DNA from: DATGZX01 sp035296965
GTDB lineage: Bacteria; Planctomycetota; Planctomycetia; Gemmatales; Gemmataceae
Direction: 5' to 3'
Length of the DNA: 16,026 bases
Assembly: GCA_035296965.1 (NCBI GenBank)
Contig: DATGZX010000435.1
Coordinates: forward strand, 1 to 16,026
A program made the position numbers and the translations under genes. Position 1 is the first letter of the stretch. Each line of letters starts with the position of its first letter. Under the pieces are notes generated by a model. That model was given only the letters and a program-made list of their open reading frames with translations. It ran no database searches and was not told the DNA's origin. Positions 1-7,622 of the stretch are shown here, one piece after another.

Positions 1-1
1 C

Positions 2-2056
2 CAGTACGGCATGCTCACGCAAGCGTGTCGATCCGCGAAGGAAGCCCTGCTTGGTCCCAACCCACCCGAAACGTACACGACGACTGTGATGGGGCGTGGC
101 CGGCAGGTTGTCGGCGGCGCTCAACATGCGTCGCTGGCGCCGCGCGACGTGCGCGAGATCATCTTCGAAGGCTTCCTGCCGCTCGTGCCCTACGATGCGG
201 AGCCGAGTCGGGGTGCGCGAACGGGGCTGCACGAAATGGGATTGCCCTACGTCAGCGACCCCGCGATCACCCGGCACCTGGCAACGTTCCTGAAAAGGCA
301 TCCTCCCGATCCGCCCGCGCTCGGCGCTGCGCTCGGCGCGGGTCTCCCTGCGCTCGGCGCGGGTGTCCCGACCCCGCCGCACCGCGGAGAGCCCCAAGCA
401 ATCCTCTTCAACGGCGGCGTCTTTCAACCCGAGGCCCTGCGCCATCAACTCGTCGATGCCTTGCGGCACTGGTACGACGCTCCCCAGCAGCGTTGGGAGC
501 TGCTCGTTTTGTCGAATCCGTCTCTCGATCTGGCGGTGGCCTGGGGGGCGGCTCATTACGGATGGCTCCGCCACACAGGCGGCCGGCGCATTGGCGGAGG
601 AATTGCCCGCTCCTACTACGTGGGTGTGGCGGCAGCGTCGAGTTCTCCGGAGGCTCAGCCTGGCGCCACGTCCGTCCTCTGCGTGGTGCCGCAGCGCCTG
701 GAGGAGGGGAAGGAGATCGTTCTCGAAAAGCCGGAGCTGGAGTTGGCGCTGGGGCAACCGGTCTTGTTTCCCCTTTACACCTCCACGGTGCGCAGCGATG
801 ATCGCGCGGGAGACCTGCTTCAAGTAGCGCCGCAGCAGTTGCTCCAGTTGCCTCCTTTGCACACCATCCTGCGCGGCGGCAAGCGCAGCGGCACCAAGCA
901 CGTGCCCGTGACGCTGGCAGCGCGGTCGACCGAGATCGGCACGCTCGAGCTGTGGTGCGTCGCCAAGGAGGGAGACAATCGCTGGCGATTGGAATTCAAC
1001 GTCCGCGACATTGTCAAGGATGACGCGCCGGCTGCGTCAGCGTCGGAGGCAGGCGAAGGCCAGACTGCGATAACTGATGTTTGGCCGGAAATCCAGGTAC
1101 AGGAAGCAGCGCGCCTGATTCGCGACGTCTATCGGCTGCCCGACGCGCCGGTGGCGCCGCAGGATTTGACCAAAACCCTGGAACTTGCCCTCGACGCAGC
1201 GCGGCACGATTGGCCCACGGGCCTGTGCCGCAGGCTCTGGGAATTCCTCGCCGAGGTGGCGGAGGAACGCCGTCGCTCGCCGGCCCACCTGAGCCGTTGG
1301 TATCACCTGGCTGGATACTGCCTGCGGCCGGGCTTTGGCGATGCGCTCGATCGCTTCCGCGTGGAGCAGCTTTGGAAACAGATGCGCACTCCGCCGCGCA
1401 CGGAGCCGGGCCGGGCAGCAGCGCGCTTGGTCGAGGGCGGCGCAGACTACTGGATCATGTGGCGACGAGTGGCAGGCGGCTTGAATGCCTCTCTCCAGCA
1501 ATCACTTTACGACCGTCTGCGCCCTGCCCTGCTTCCCGGCAAGGGCAAGGCAGGAGTGAAGCCGGGTGCGAACGAACTTGCCGAGATGTGGCGTGCCGCC
1601 GCCAGTCTCGAGCGTCTCGACGTTAAGCACAAGGAAGCGATGGGCGCCGCTCTCTTGAAACTGTTGCGCCGCGGTCCCGTGCCGACGTATGGATTCTGGG
1701 CTGTGACCCGCCTCGGCGCGCGCGTCCTGCTCTACGGCCCGCTGAATGCCGTCATCCATCACACGCTTGCCGAGCGCTGGCTCGAACAGTTGTTGGCTTT
1801 CGAGCCGACGCACGAAAGCGAACGTCTGGCGTGGGCATTTTGCCTGACGCAACTCGCGCGCCGCACCGGCCAACGTGCCCTCGATGTGGACGATGCTTAC
1901 CGGGACAGGGTCCTCGCCGTCCTCCGTTCCCTTTCGGTACCAGGCCACTGGATTCGCATGGTCGAAGAGGTCTCGGAGATGGATGGAGAAGAGCAAAGCC
2001 AGATGTTCGGCGAATCGTTGCCCATTGGCTTACGATTGCTGCGCACGGAGAGCTGA
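2..2056 (+). CDS. Hsp70-family protein, 3' part (5' end outside window)
   Basis: The frame is open to the left edge and reads QYGMLTQACRSAKE before any convincing start, so the ATG at 11 is internal and the gene begins upstream. The visible part starts late in the Hsp70 ATPase domain. ACRSAKEALLG and the following strands resemble the Hsp70 core, ILFNGGVFQPEALR (from about visible residue 134) corresponds to the second phosphate-loop strand, and DLAVAWGAAHYG (about 176) corresponds to the conserved DEAVALGAA segment. There is no canonical substrate-binding domain. A mostly helical region of roughly 300 residues follows, which from memory matches the DUF3731 extension of planctomycete and myxobacterial Hsp70-like proteins. 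This is an ATP-dependent chaperone-like cytoplasmic protein of unknown client. It ends ESLPIGLRLLRTES, 45 bp before mnmE. A loop near residues 110-123 carries an in-frame 21-bp duplication. Confidence 0.85.
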   Translation, partial: QYGMLTQACRSAKEALLGPNPPETYTTTVMGRGRQVVGGAQHASLAPRDVREIIFEGFLPLVPYDAEPSRGARTGLHEMGLPYVSDPAITRHLATFLKRHPPDPPALGAALGAGLPALGAGVPTPPHRGEPQAILFNGGVFQPEALRHQLVDALRHWYDAPQQRWELLVLSNPSLDLAVAWGAAHYGWLRHTGGRRIGGGIARSYYVGVAAASSSPEAQPGATSVLCVVPQRLEEGKEIVLEKPELELALGQPVLFPLYTSTVRSDDRAGDLLQVAPQQLLQLPPLHTILRGGKRSGTKHVPVTLAARSTEIGTLELWCVAKEGDNRWRLEFNVRDIVKDDAPAASASEAGEGQTAITDVWPEIQVQEAARLIRDVYRLPDAPVAPQDLTKTLELALDAARHDWPTGLCRRLWEFLAEVAEERRRSPAHLSRWYHLAGYCLRPGFGDALDRFRVEQLWKQMRTPPRTEPGRAAARLVEGGADYWIMWRRVAGGLNASLQQSLYDRLRPALLPGKGKAGVKPGANELAEMWRAAASLERLDVKHKEAMGAALLKLLRRGPVPTYGFWAVTRLGARVLLYGPLNAVIHHTLAERWLEQLLAFEPTHESERLAWAFCLTQLARRTGQRALDVDDAYRDRVLAVLRSLSVPGHWIRMVEEVSEMDGEEQSQMFGESLPIGLRLLRTES
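328..369 (+). repeat. 21-bp tandem duplication inside the Hsp70-like gene
   Basis: Two adjacent 21-bp copies (328-348 and 349-369) differ at one base (C to G). They encode ALGAGLP followed by ALGAGVP. A shorter related stretch precedes them at about 317-327. The unit is a multiple of three, so the frame is kept and a linker in the protein is simply lengthened. Confidence 0.9.
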
Positions 2057-2082
2057 CCGCTGTTCGCGACAACGAACAGTCG

Positions 2083-2127
2083 AATAGGACCAATTAGTTC
2101 TATGAGTCCCATAAGCCCCATGAGCCC
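2083..2127 (+). repeat. 9-bp periodic repeat, five units, overlapping the mnmE start
   Basis: Five consecutive 9-mers: AATAGGACC, AATTAGTTC, TATGAGTCC, CATAAGCCC, CATGAGCCC. The consensus is roughly NATRRGNCC. The last three units are translated as MSP-ISP-MSP, the N-terminus of mnmE. Related arrays on the minus strand lie at 6003-6038 and 12653-12679. Confidence 0.75.
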
Positions 2128-3457
2128 CGATCAGCAAGACACGATTGTTGCCCTTTCAAGTCCCCCCGGTCCGGGGGCAAGGGCGATCGTGCGCATGAGC
2201 GGCCCTGCCGCAATACAATCAGCGCTCGGCGTCTTCAAGAGCGCCGAAGCGATCGTAGCTAACCGGCGCCGGGCCTACTCCGGCGAAATCCGCTTGACCG
2301 GCATCGCTGCTCCGCTTCCCGCGGACATCCATGTCTGGCCCGCTCCGCGCACGTACACGGGGCAGGAAATTGTCGAAATCCATACCCTCTCCAGTCCGCC
2401 GCTCATCGATCTGCTTATCTCTCAGCTCCTGAGCGCAGGGACGAGGGCGGCGCAGCCGGGCGAGTTCACGCTCCGGGCTTTCCTGGCGGGAAAGCTCGAC
2501 CTGACCCGCGCGGAGGCGGTCATCGCCGTCATCGAGTCCGGCAATCGCGAAGACCTCGAGCAAGCGCTCAAGCAGCTCGCGGGGGGCGTCACCCAACCGC
2601 TCCAGCGACTGCGCGACAATCTGTTGAATCTGCTGGCCGATGTCGAGGCCGGCCTCGATTTCACCGAGGAAGATATCCAGTTTGCCGACCGCACTGAATT
2701 ACTGGGCCGGGTGACCCAGGGGCTGGCACAGGTTACTCTCTTGAAAAAGCAGCTCGATGGCCGAGCGGTTGGCATCCGGCCCTTCCGAGTGGTGATGGCC
2801 GGGAGACCGAACGCCGGCAAGAGCAGTCTGTTCAACGCCCTGACAGGCGAGGCCGGCGCACTCGTAAGCCCGGAACCCGGCACGACGCGCGACTACCTGG
2901 TGCGGCAATTAACTCTGGGTGGCCGGCGTCTGGAATTGATCGATACAGCCGGCTGGCAGGATGCGGCAGACTCGATCGCCGCACAGGCACAGGACCTGGG
3001 GGGAAGCCAAGCACGTCAGGCAGACCTGGTTCTTCTATGCCTCGAAGCAGGCCAGCCCGTCCATGAGCGGGAAATCGCCTTGCTTTCCCAGAATGCTCCT
3101 CCGCTTATAGTGGCGGTAGCAACCAAGTGCGATCTCTGCGACCCGCCGCCCGGTCGCTTCCGCACCAGCGCCACTCATGGATACGGCCTGACGGGACTGC
3201 GCGAGCTGCTTGCGAAGCACGCTCGAGATCATGTCAGCACGCCGCTGGCCCCTAGCCTGAGTCGATGTCTTCATCACGTGCACGCCTGCATCGAACATCT
3301 GCGCCAGGCCCACGACATGACTCTCAACGAGGAGCCGGCAGAGCTTCTCGCGTTGGAGTTGCGCGGCGCCATCGATGAACTGGGCGAGATGGTGGGTGCA
3401 GTCTATACGGATGATTTACTCGATCGCATCTTCAGCCGGTTTTGCATTGGTAAGTGA
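2102..3457 (+). CDS. mnmE: tRNA uridine-5-carboxymethylaminomethyl(34) synthesis GTPase MnmE
   Basis: MnmE acts with MnmG to modify the wobble uridine (C5 of U34) of certain tRNAs. The 451-residue length matches E. coli MnmE (454). Domains in order: an N-terminal tetrahydrofolate-binding fold (DTIVALSSPPGPGARAIVRMSG), the first helical segment, a G domain at about 228-375, and the second helical segment. G1 is GRPNAGKSSLFNAL (from about 233), the G2/K-loop region is GTTRDY (around 260), G3 is DTAG at 281-284, and G4 is TKCD at 341-344 rather than NKxD. The C-terminus FCIGK keeps the conserved cysteine (448). The start could be the ATG at 2102 or the ATG at 2120. Neither has a clear ribosome binding site, and both lie in a 9-bp repeat, so the first six residues are doubtful. 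The G domain looks divergent downstream of G3. The gene is convergent with the WD40 gene, with a 9-bp gap. Confidence 0.95.
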   Translation: MSPISPMSPDQQDTIVALSSPPGPGARAIVRMSGPAAIQSALGVFKSAEAIVANRRRAYSGEIRLTGIAAPLPADIHVWPAPRTYTGQEIVEIHTLSSPPLIDLLISQLLSAGTRAAQPGEFTLRAFLAGKLDLTRAEAVIAVIESGNREDLEQALKQLAGGVTQPLQRLRDNLLNLLADVEAGLDFTEEDIQFADRTELLGRVTQGLAQVTLLKKQLDGRAVGIRPFRVVMAGRPNAGKSSLFNALTGEAGALVSPEPGTTRDYLVRQLTLGGRRLELIDTAGWQDAADSIAAQAQDLGGSQARQADLVLLCLEAGQPVHEREIALLSQNAPPLIVAVATKCDLCDPPPGRFRTSATHGYGLTGLRELLAKHARDHVSTPLAPSLSRCLHHVHACIEHLRQAHDMTLNEEPAELLALELRGAIDELGEMVGAVYTDDLLDRIFSRFCIGK

Positions 3458-3466
3458 AGCCCCAGG

Positions 3467-5899
3467 TCAGGGCCTGCCAGGCTGCAGCTTCGCGGCCCGC
3501 TTCAAGACCGCTGCCGCCTCTTGACTGACTACCGCCTGGGCTTTCCAGGTCGCCAAGCTTTCCAGCGCTTGCCGCGCGGCGGGAGTGCCGATCCGTTCCA
3601 GGACCTCCATGGCGCGGAGCATTTGCAAACGATTGGGCGGCGCGACCCCAGTCTCCAGCCGGCGGAGAAGCTGGTCCGCGCGCCGAGCGGCTTCGATCGA
3701 CGGTTTAGCGCGCACGACCTCATTAAGGGCCGGCCTGGCCAACTCGCCAAGCTTTTCCAGCTCCTCGGTCGCGGCCTGGCGCACGGTGAAGACATTGTCA
3801 TCGAGGTCCCGGACCAAACCGTGAATCTTACTCACATCCAGCGTGGGCATATCCCGTAACTGCTGTTCCAGGAACGCCACGGACTGATGATGTCCTGCCA
3901 TCAGTCTTGCCATCGAGCGGACGGCCGTCCCCGCGTGTCCGACTTGAAGGCCGTTCCAGAGCGCGGCCAATTCCCCTTCGGCAAGGACCACGTGCGCGGG
4001 AGAGGCCCCCTTGAGAAAAGAGCTGAACGTCCAGACCAGAACCGCTCGGTCGCCGCTGGCAACGGCAAGCCTTTGGCCATCAGGGGAGAAGGACAGCGCA
4101 GACGCCTCGCCATGATGTCCCCTCAATTGATGGAGTTCTTGCCCCGTGAGGGGGTCCCAAAGTCGAATCAATTTCTTGGAGCCGCCCGAGGCCAGGATTT
4201 TGCCGTCCCTGGAATAGGCGATTGTGCTCAAATTGCCTTCCGCATCGCTCAGCACGAGGCGCTCGCTTTTCGAGGCGAGTTCCCAAAGCTGGATCTCGCC
4301 TTTACCGCCGGCGATCGCCAGGGTCCGATCGTCAGGGGCGAAGGCGAGGGATAGGCCCTCACGTCCCAGCGTGCCGGCAAGACGCTCCTCATGCTCTGAG
4401 ATCAAGTTCCAGAGATGGATTGTCTCGTCGTCCGCCGCGAAGGCAAGTGTTTGGCCATCCGAGGAAATGGCGAAGGAGGTTACTCCCCAAGGCGCCGCGC
4501 GCAAGCGACGAATCATTTTGCCGGTGTCGGTCTGCCAAAGGCGGATCGAATGGTCCGCGCTCGCCGACGCCAGCATTTTGCCGTCAGGCGTCACGGCGAC
4601 CATGTCCACCTCCCGGCGATGGCCATGGAGATTGCGATTCCCCTCTCTGCGCGCGAGATCCCACAGGCGCACCGTGCGGTCGCTGGAACCGGATGCAAGT
4701 CTTTTTCCATCCGGCGTGAAGGCGATGCTGTGGATCGCCGACCTGTCGCCGCGCAGCGGCTGGCGCTGTGTTCCGGTCGCGGCATCCCAAAGGCAGATGC
4801 ATCCGTTCTGGCTGCCGGATGCCAGCGTTTTGCCGTCTGGAGCAAAAGCCACGGTCGGCAGCTCCTCCTCGGCAGCCGTGAACACGGTCGCGATTCCGCT
4901 GTATCCTCGAGCCTTCTTGCCGAAGACCAGCTCTTGCCCGGTTGTCAGTTGGCAGACCCGAATCGCGCCGTCCAGACCGCCAATGGCGAGTCGTTTACCG
5001 TCTGGAGCAAAGGCCAGGCACTGAATTGGCGAAGGGAATCCCAGGAGCCGCTCCCGTTCTCTGCCGGTAGCGACGTCCCACAAATGAATCGCATCGTCCC
5101 CTGTCCCGGTGGTTACTGCCGCTATCGTCCGGCTGTCGGGCGAGAACGTCGCGAAGGTCAGTAAATCAGTGAACACCGCCAGCGTGCCGACCGTCTTGCC
5201 GCTCAGCGCGTCCCAAACAGCCAGCGGATTGGCACCGTAGGTTCCCGCGATAAGCGCCCTGCTATCCGCAGCAAACGCGATGGAAACAACCACCTTCAGG
5301 TCCCTATCCAGACGGCGCACCAACGTGCCTGTGCGCGCAGACCAGAGACAGACCGTGTCGTCCCAGCCGCCGGACGCCAGGAGATTGCCGTCGGGGGAAA
5401 AGGTTACGAACGTGATGCGCTCCTGGTGCCCCTGGAGCCGGCCTAACTGCTTCTTGGTGGCGACATCCCAGAGACATACCGCGTTGTCCTCGCCGCCAGA
5501 AGCCAGCGTTTTGCCGTCCGGGGCAAACGCGACGCTGCGAATCCCGCCATGCTTCGTTACAATCCGATCCGCCAGTTTGCCTGAGGCCAGCTCCCACAAT
5601 CCAATGGTGCCATCCTGACTTCCCGAGGCCAGCATCTTGCCGTCGGGAGAAACCGCGACAGACCAGACGCCGTCCGTATGGCCATGCAAGTTGCGGATCT
5701 CGATTCCGCGCGCGGGATCCCAAACTCGGACGGTCTGGTCCGCGCTGCCCGAAACTAACGTCTTGCCGTCCGGGGTGAAGGCCAGCGACCAGATCGCCTG
5801 CTGCTGCGTCGCGGATTTGGCGGGTTCGGCGCGCGCGGTCGCGCTCCAAAAGACAGTGAGGCAACACAGCGGTACCCCAAGATGGCGAAACAAGGACAT
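3467..5899 (-). CDS. Exported WD40 repeat protein, 14 blades plus C-terminal helical domain
   Basis: The start is taken at the ATG at 5899. It has a GAGG ribosome site 6 nt upstream and gives a clean signal peptide (MSLFRHLGVPLCCLTVFW, then ATARAEP); a GTG four codons upstream is less likely. The 810-residue product is predicted to be exported. By eye there are 14 WD40 units of about 42 residues, most with the PDGK-LASGS-D-VRLWD pattern, enough for two seven-bladed propellers. Repeats 5-7 are the most degenerate, and repeat 7 has a longer insertion. The last 160 or so residues form a helical domain (LAALWNGL, then LDDNVFTVRQAATEELEKLG, then ERIGTPAARQALESLA) that recurs behind WD40 or other domains in planctomycete proteins. 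Its role is probably protein-protein scaffolding; the partner cannot be told. A promoter candidate lies at 5942-5970. Confidence 0.9.
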   Translation of the reverse strand: MSLFRHLGVPLCCLTVFWSATARAEPAKSATQQQAIWSLAFTPDGKTLVSGSADQTVRVWDPARGIEIRNLHGHTDGVWSVAVSPDGKMLASGSQDGTIGLWELASGKLADRIVTKHGGIRSVAFAPDGKTLASGGEDNAVCLWDVATKKQLGRLQGHQERITFVTFSPDGNLLASGGWDDTVCLWSARTGTLVRRLDRDLKVVVSIAFAADSRALIAGTYGANPLAVWDALSGKTVGTLAVFTDLLTFATFSPDSRTIAAVTTGTGDDAIHLWDVATGRERERLLGFPSPIQCLAFAPDGKRLAIGGLDGAIRVCQLTTGQELVFGKKARGYSGIATVFTAAEEELPTVAFAPDGKTLASGSQNGCICLWDAATGTQRQPLRGDRSAIHSIAFTPDGKRLASGSSDRTVRLWDLARREGNRNLHGHRREVDMVAVTPDGKMLASASADHSIRLWQTDTGKMIRRLRAAPWGVTSFAISSDGQTLAFAADDETIHLWNLISEHEERLAGTLGREGLSLAFAPDDRTLAIAGGKGEIQLWELASKSERLVLSDAEGNLSTIAYSRDGKILASGGSKKLIRLWDPLTGQELHQLRGHHGEASALSFSPDGQRLAVASGDRAVLVWTFSSFLKGASPAHVVLAEGELAALWNGLQVGHAGTAVRSMARLMAGHHQSVAFLEQQLRDMPTLDVSKIHGLVRDLDDNVFTVRQAATEELEKLGELARPALNEVVRAKPSIEAARRADQLLRRLETGVAPPNRLQMLRAMEVLERIGTPAARQALESLATWKAQAVVSQEAAAVLKRAAKLQPGRP

Positions 5900-5905
5900 G
5901 GGCAG

Positions 5906-5909
5906 CCTC
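5906..5909 (-). promoter_or_regulatory. Ribosome binding site of the WD40 gene
   Basis: GAGG on the minus strand, 6 nt before the ATG at 5899. It favours this ATG over the GTG at 5911, which it overlaps. Confidence 0.5.
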
Positions 5910-5941
5910 ACGCCGGACTGGGACCTCAGCCGCGCATGTCC

Positions 5942-5970
5942 AGCATAGCCGCCGTGGCCCCGGTATCCAA
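5942..5970 (-). promoter_or_regulatory. Candidate sigma70-type promoter of the WD40 gene
   Basis: On the minus strand TTGGAT (5970-5965) and TATGCT (5947-5942) are 17 nt apart. This would place transcription start near 5935 and a leader of about 36 nt before the ATG at 5899. Found by eye only; planctomycete promoters vary widely. Confidence 0.35.
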
Positions 5971-6002
5971 GGTCCTTGAAATCAGCCGGGGTCGCTGGAA
6001 CG

Positions 6003-6038
6003 GGGCCTGTGGGTCATAGGGGACCTATTGGTTCTATT
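6003..6038 (-). repeat. 9-bp periodic repeat, four units
   Basis: Read on the minus strand from 6038 down: AATAGAACC, AATAGGTCC, CCTATGACC, CACAGGCCC. It shares CGAATAG-ACCAAT with the array before mnmE. It lies in the divergent spacer between the WD40 gene and the small gene at 6104. Confidence 0.65.
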
Positions 6039-6091
6039 CGGGCTCCTTCCCGAGGCGCAACCTGTTCTCGCATTGACCCGCCGCCTTTCCC

Positions 6092-6097
6092 TACAAT
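6092..6097 (+). promoter_or_regulatory. -10 box candidate placing transcription start on the GTG of the next gene
   Basis: TACAAT ends 6 nt before the GTG at 6104, so a normal start of transcription would fall at or within a base of the start codon. TTGACC at 6073-6078 is the nearest -35-like hexamer, but its 13-nt spacing is too short for a standard promoter. There is no Shine-Dalgarno sequence before 6104. Confidence 0.35.
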
Positions 6098-6103
6098 CTC
6101 TTC

Positions 6104-6469
6104 GTGCAACTAACCTCACCCCACTGCGAATTGAAGCGCTACCCCACGCCGGCCGACATTGCCCAGGCTTTTCAGAATGTCGAGCAAGCGGCCCTGGACG
6201 ATAGTCCGTTCCTGATCCTCACAGACGTGTCGGATTTCTGTTCCGGATACATCCAGGCAGTTCATCAGGAACCCGGCTACTGGGTGGAGTTTCGCCACGG
6301 CGGCACCAACCGGCACTATCGACTTCCGGACGCTCTGCCCCAAGAAGCGGCCCTCGCGTTGTTCCTGGAGTTTCGCAACGTGGGCATCGGCGTGCTCGAC
6401 GGCCATGCCTGGTGCGACGTGACCGAAGAAATCAATCAGGAGATTCGGGAGCAGTCCTTGGAGAAGTGA
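6104..6469 (+). CDS. Small soluble protein of unknown function, possibly Imm1-like
   Basis: The 121-residue product has no signal peptide or membrane segment. I do not recognise it firmly. The pattern, an N-terminal helix (TPADIAQAFQNVEQA), a strand (FLILTD), then GYWVEFRHGG with HYRLPDALPQEAALALFLEF and a late tryptophan (AWCDV), recalls small immunity-type folds such as Imm1. It also recalls a proteobacterial/planctomycete family of hypothetical proteins with a Y-x-E-Y-x-DGS-HY core. The GTG at 6104 is the only upstream start in frame; a TTG at about codon 10 is the alternative. The C-terminus is acidic. It is divergent from the WD40 gene and its 3' end nearly touches the transposase remnant on the other strand. 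No toxin gene is beside it, which weakens the immunity reading. Confidence 0.6.
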   Translation: MQLTSPHCELKRYPTPADIAQAFQNVEQAALDDSPFLILTDVSDFCSGYIQAVHQEPGYWVEFRHGGTNRHYRLPDALPQEAALALFLEFRNVGIGVLDGHAWCDVTEEINQEIREQSLEK

Positions 6470-6477
6470 CGGGGCCA

Positions 6478-6738
6478 AGCGCCGGCGCGGCTCGAGGTAG
6501 CGACACGCCGTCAGCAGGTGCTCGTCTGCCTCGACAGGAACAGAGTTGAAATATCCTTGGCAGAACGGGCCGGTGCCTGGGCTGTGGTAAGGGCCTGCCG
6601 GTGCTGCGTGTACGTCACTGTCAACCAGCGCATAAACGCTGACAGGTTCCAATCACCGCGCGGCCACACCACCAAATGCGAGTGATTGGACACTGCGCAA
6701 TACACCAGCAGCCACATCGGCTGCCAGTCTTGTTGCAT
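6478..6738 (-). pseudogene. REP-associated (Y1/HUH) transposase remnant
   Basis: One minus-strand frame (from 6738) reads MWLLVYCAVSNHSHLVVWPR, followed by GDWNLSAFMRWLTVTYTQHR. That is the HUH-motif region of RAYT/TnpA-REP proteins, where NHFHLVLWP is usual. Near 6590-6600 the homology jumps one frame and continues YHSPGTGPFCQGYF, NSVPVEADEHLLTACRYLE, which family members have uninterrupted. After CRYLE the expected RNPLRAGLV is damaged: RAG-like codons appear in another frame. The N-terminal part and the catalytic tyrosine helix are not seen. It is a decayed single-strand transposase, not functional. In intact genomes such enzymes mobilise or domesticate REP palindromes; no clear REP palindrome is visible here. 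Confidence 0.85.
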
Positions 6739-6843
6739 TTCTCATCACCTTCTCGAGTGCCGCAATTCCACTGGATTTTCAAAGCTGTCCGTAGCCTCTC
6801 ACTATACATACTTGGAGTCAAGTTCCCCGTTTTTTCGGCGCTC

Positions 6844-7539
6844 CTACTGTGGCTGGTTGGTCCAGTCAACGGAAATCCCGTGATTCCTTTGAAACACCCC
6901 TGCCCAGAAACCTGGACGCGAGCGTAATTTCTCCTTCGGGATCCACATGGACACCGTCTTCTGGACGCAATCGACCACCAGTTTCGCTCCGATCATGTCA
7001 AGAAACAGCATGCCCAGCAGCGGTTCATCAAAGATGGGCATGTCAGACGATTCTTGGGTTGCGGGCTGCTGCAAATTTCTAGGATCGTCATCGCCTTCGA
7101 CGGCTCCCAGAATGGGATCTACGGTGGTGCGGAGCCCAGGACTGAGCGGCACTTCTAACGGATGGTTGTATAAGCATTCTCGGTTGCTAATGAGCCAGAG
7201 TTTGGCAGGATGCGCATAGCATTTTGCCTTGCTGAAGGCACCCGTCATGTTGAGCGGGCCAATTAATCTCCGACGGTCGAAACTGAACCCGATTGTTCGC
7301 CCGTTGAACTGATTTTGCCAAGCAAAGGCGTCGACAGAGTACCCCGTGTCGAGTTTCCAGCATGGCAAGCGGACCCGTTCTCTAAGGGCTAGGCTTAGGT
7401 CATTCTGTTCGGGCAGTGTTGCAATCACAGGGAGAGGCACGATGAGCCGCGACTGTTTTGGAGCTATTTCTGATGCCACTCTTTTTCTTGAGTTCAAATC
7501 AATAAGAGGCAAGCGAACGATGAAGGGAATCATCGGCAT
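6844..7539 (-). CDS. Retropepsin-like (clan AA) aspartic protease
   Basis: The 231-residue product has two hallmarks of retroviral-type aspartic proteases. LDTGYS at 63-68 has catalytic Asp64, where DTGA/S is usual. A C-terminal strand-loop, PLLGMLFLDMIGAKLVVD (173-190), then VSMW, matches the common LLGMDFL-x-x-F-x-VxID-x-x-x-xxVxL ending. Such single-domain proteases dimerise to form one active site. No signal peptide or membrane helix is obvious; residues 1-62 form a strand-rich N-terminal part (IPFIVRLPLIDLNSRKR). The start is the ATG at 7539; the ATG at 7533 is equally possible and neither has a good ribosome site. It lies 83 bp downstream of the membrane protein gene on the same strand, so the two may be co-transcribed. 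The substrate is unknown. Confidence 0.75.
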   Translation of the reverse strand: MPMIPFIVRLPLIDLNSRKRVASEIAPKQSRLIVPLPVIATLPEQNDLSLALRERVRLPCWKLDTGYSVDAFAWQNQFNGRTIGFSFDRRRLIGPLNMTGAFSKAKCYAHPAKLWLISNRECLYNHPLEVPLSPGLRTTVDPILGAVEGDDDPRNLQQPATQESSDMPIFDEPLLGMLFLDMIGAKLVVDCVQKTVSMWIPKEKLRSRPGFWAGVFQRNHGISVDWTNQPQ

Positions 7540-7622
7540 GACTGGGCCTAGCTTCTAGAGAAGTGGGGCGTCAGGTTGGTGGGGTTGCGCGCTTGGAACT
7601 CCCAGGCAGAATTCTCCCTTGG

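Noticed and set aside
25..801. Long second plus-strand frame across the Hsp70-like gene
   Set aside because: Arginine, alanine and serine rich with no motifs; a shadow of the real frame in high-GC DNA.
3458..3466. A shared terminator between convergent mnmE and WD40 gene
   Set aside because: The gap is only 9 bp and I see no stem with a T run around it.
4224..5024. Long plus-strand frames opposite the WD40 gene
   Set aside because: They repeat with the WD40 periodicity only because they are antisense to the repeats; the minus frame has signal peptide, blades and ribosome site.
3467..5899. Regular spaced repeats at DNA level, considered as a repeat array or CRISPR
   Set aside because: Spacing of about 126 bp and degeneracy follow the 42-residue WD40 units; there are no identical repeats with unique spacers.
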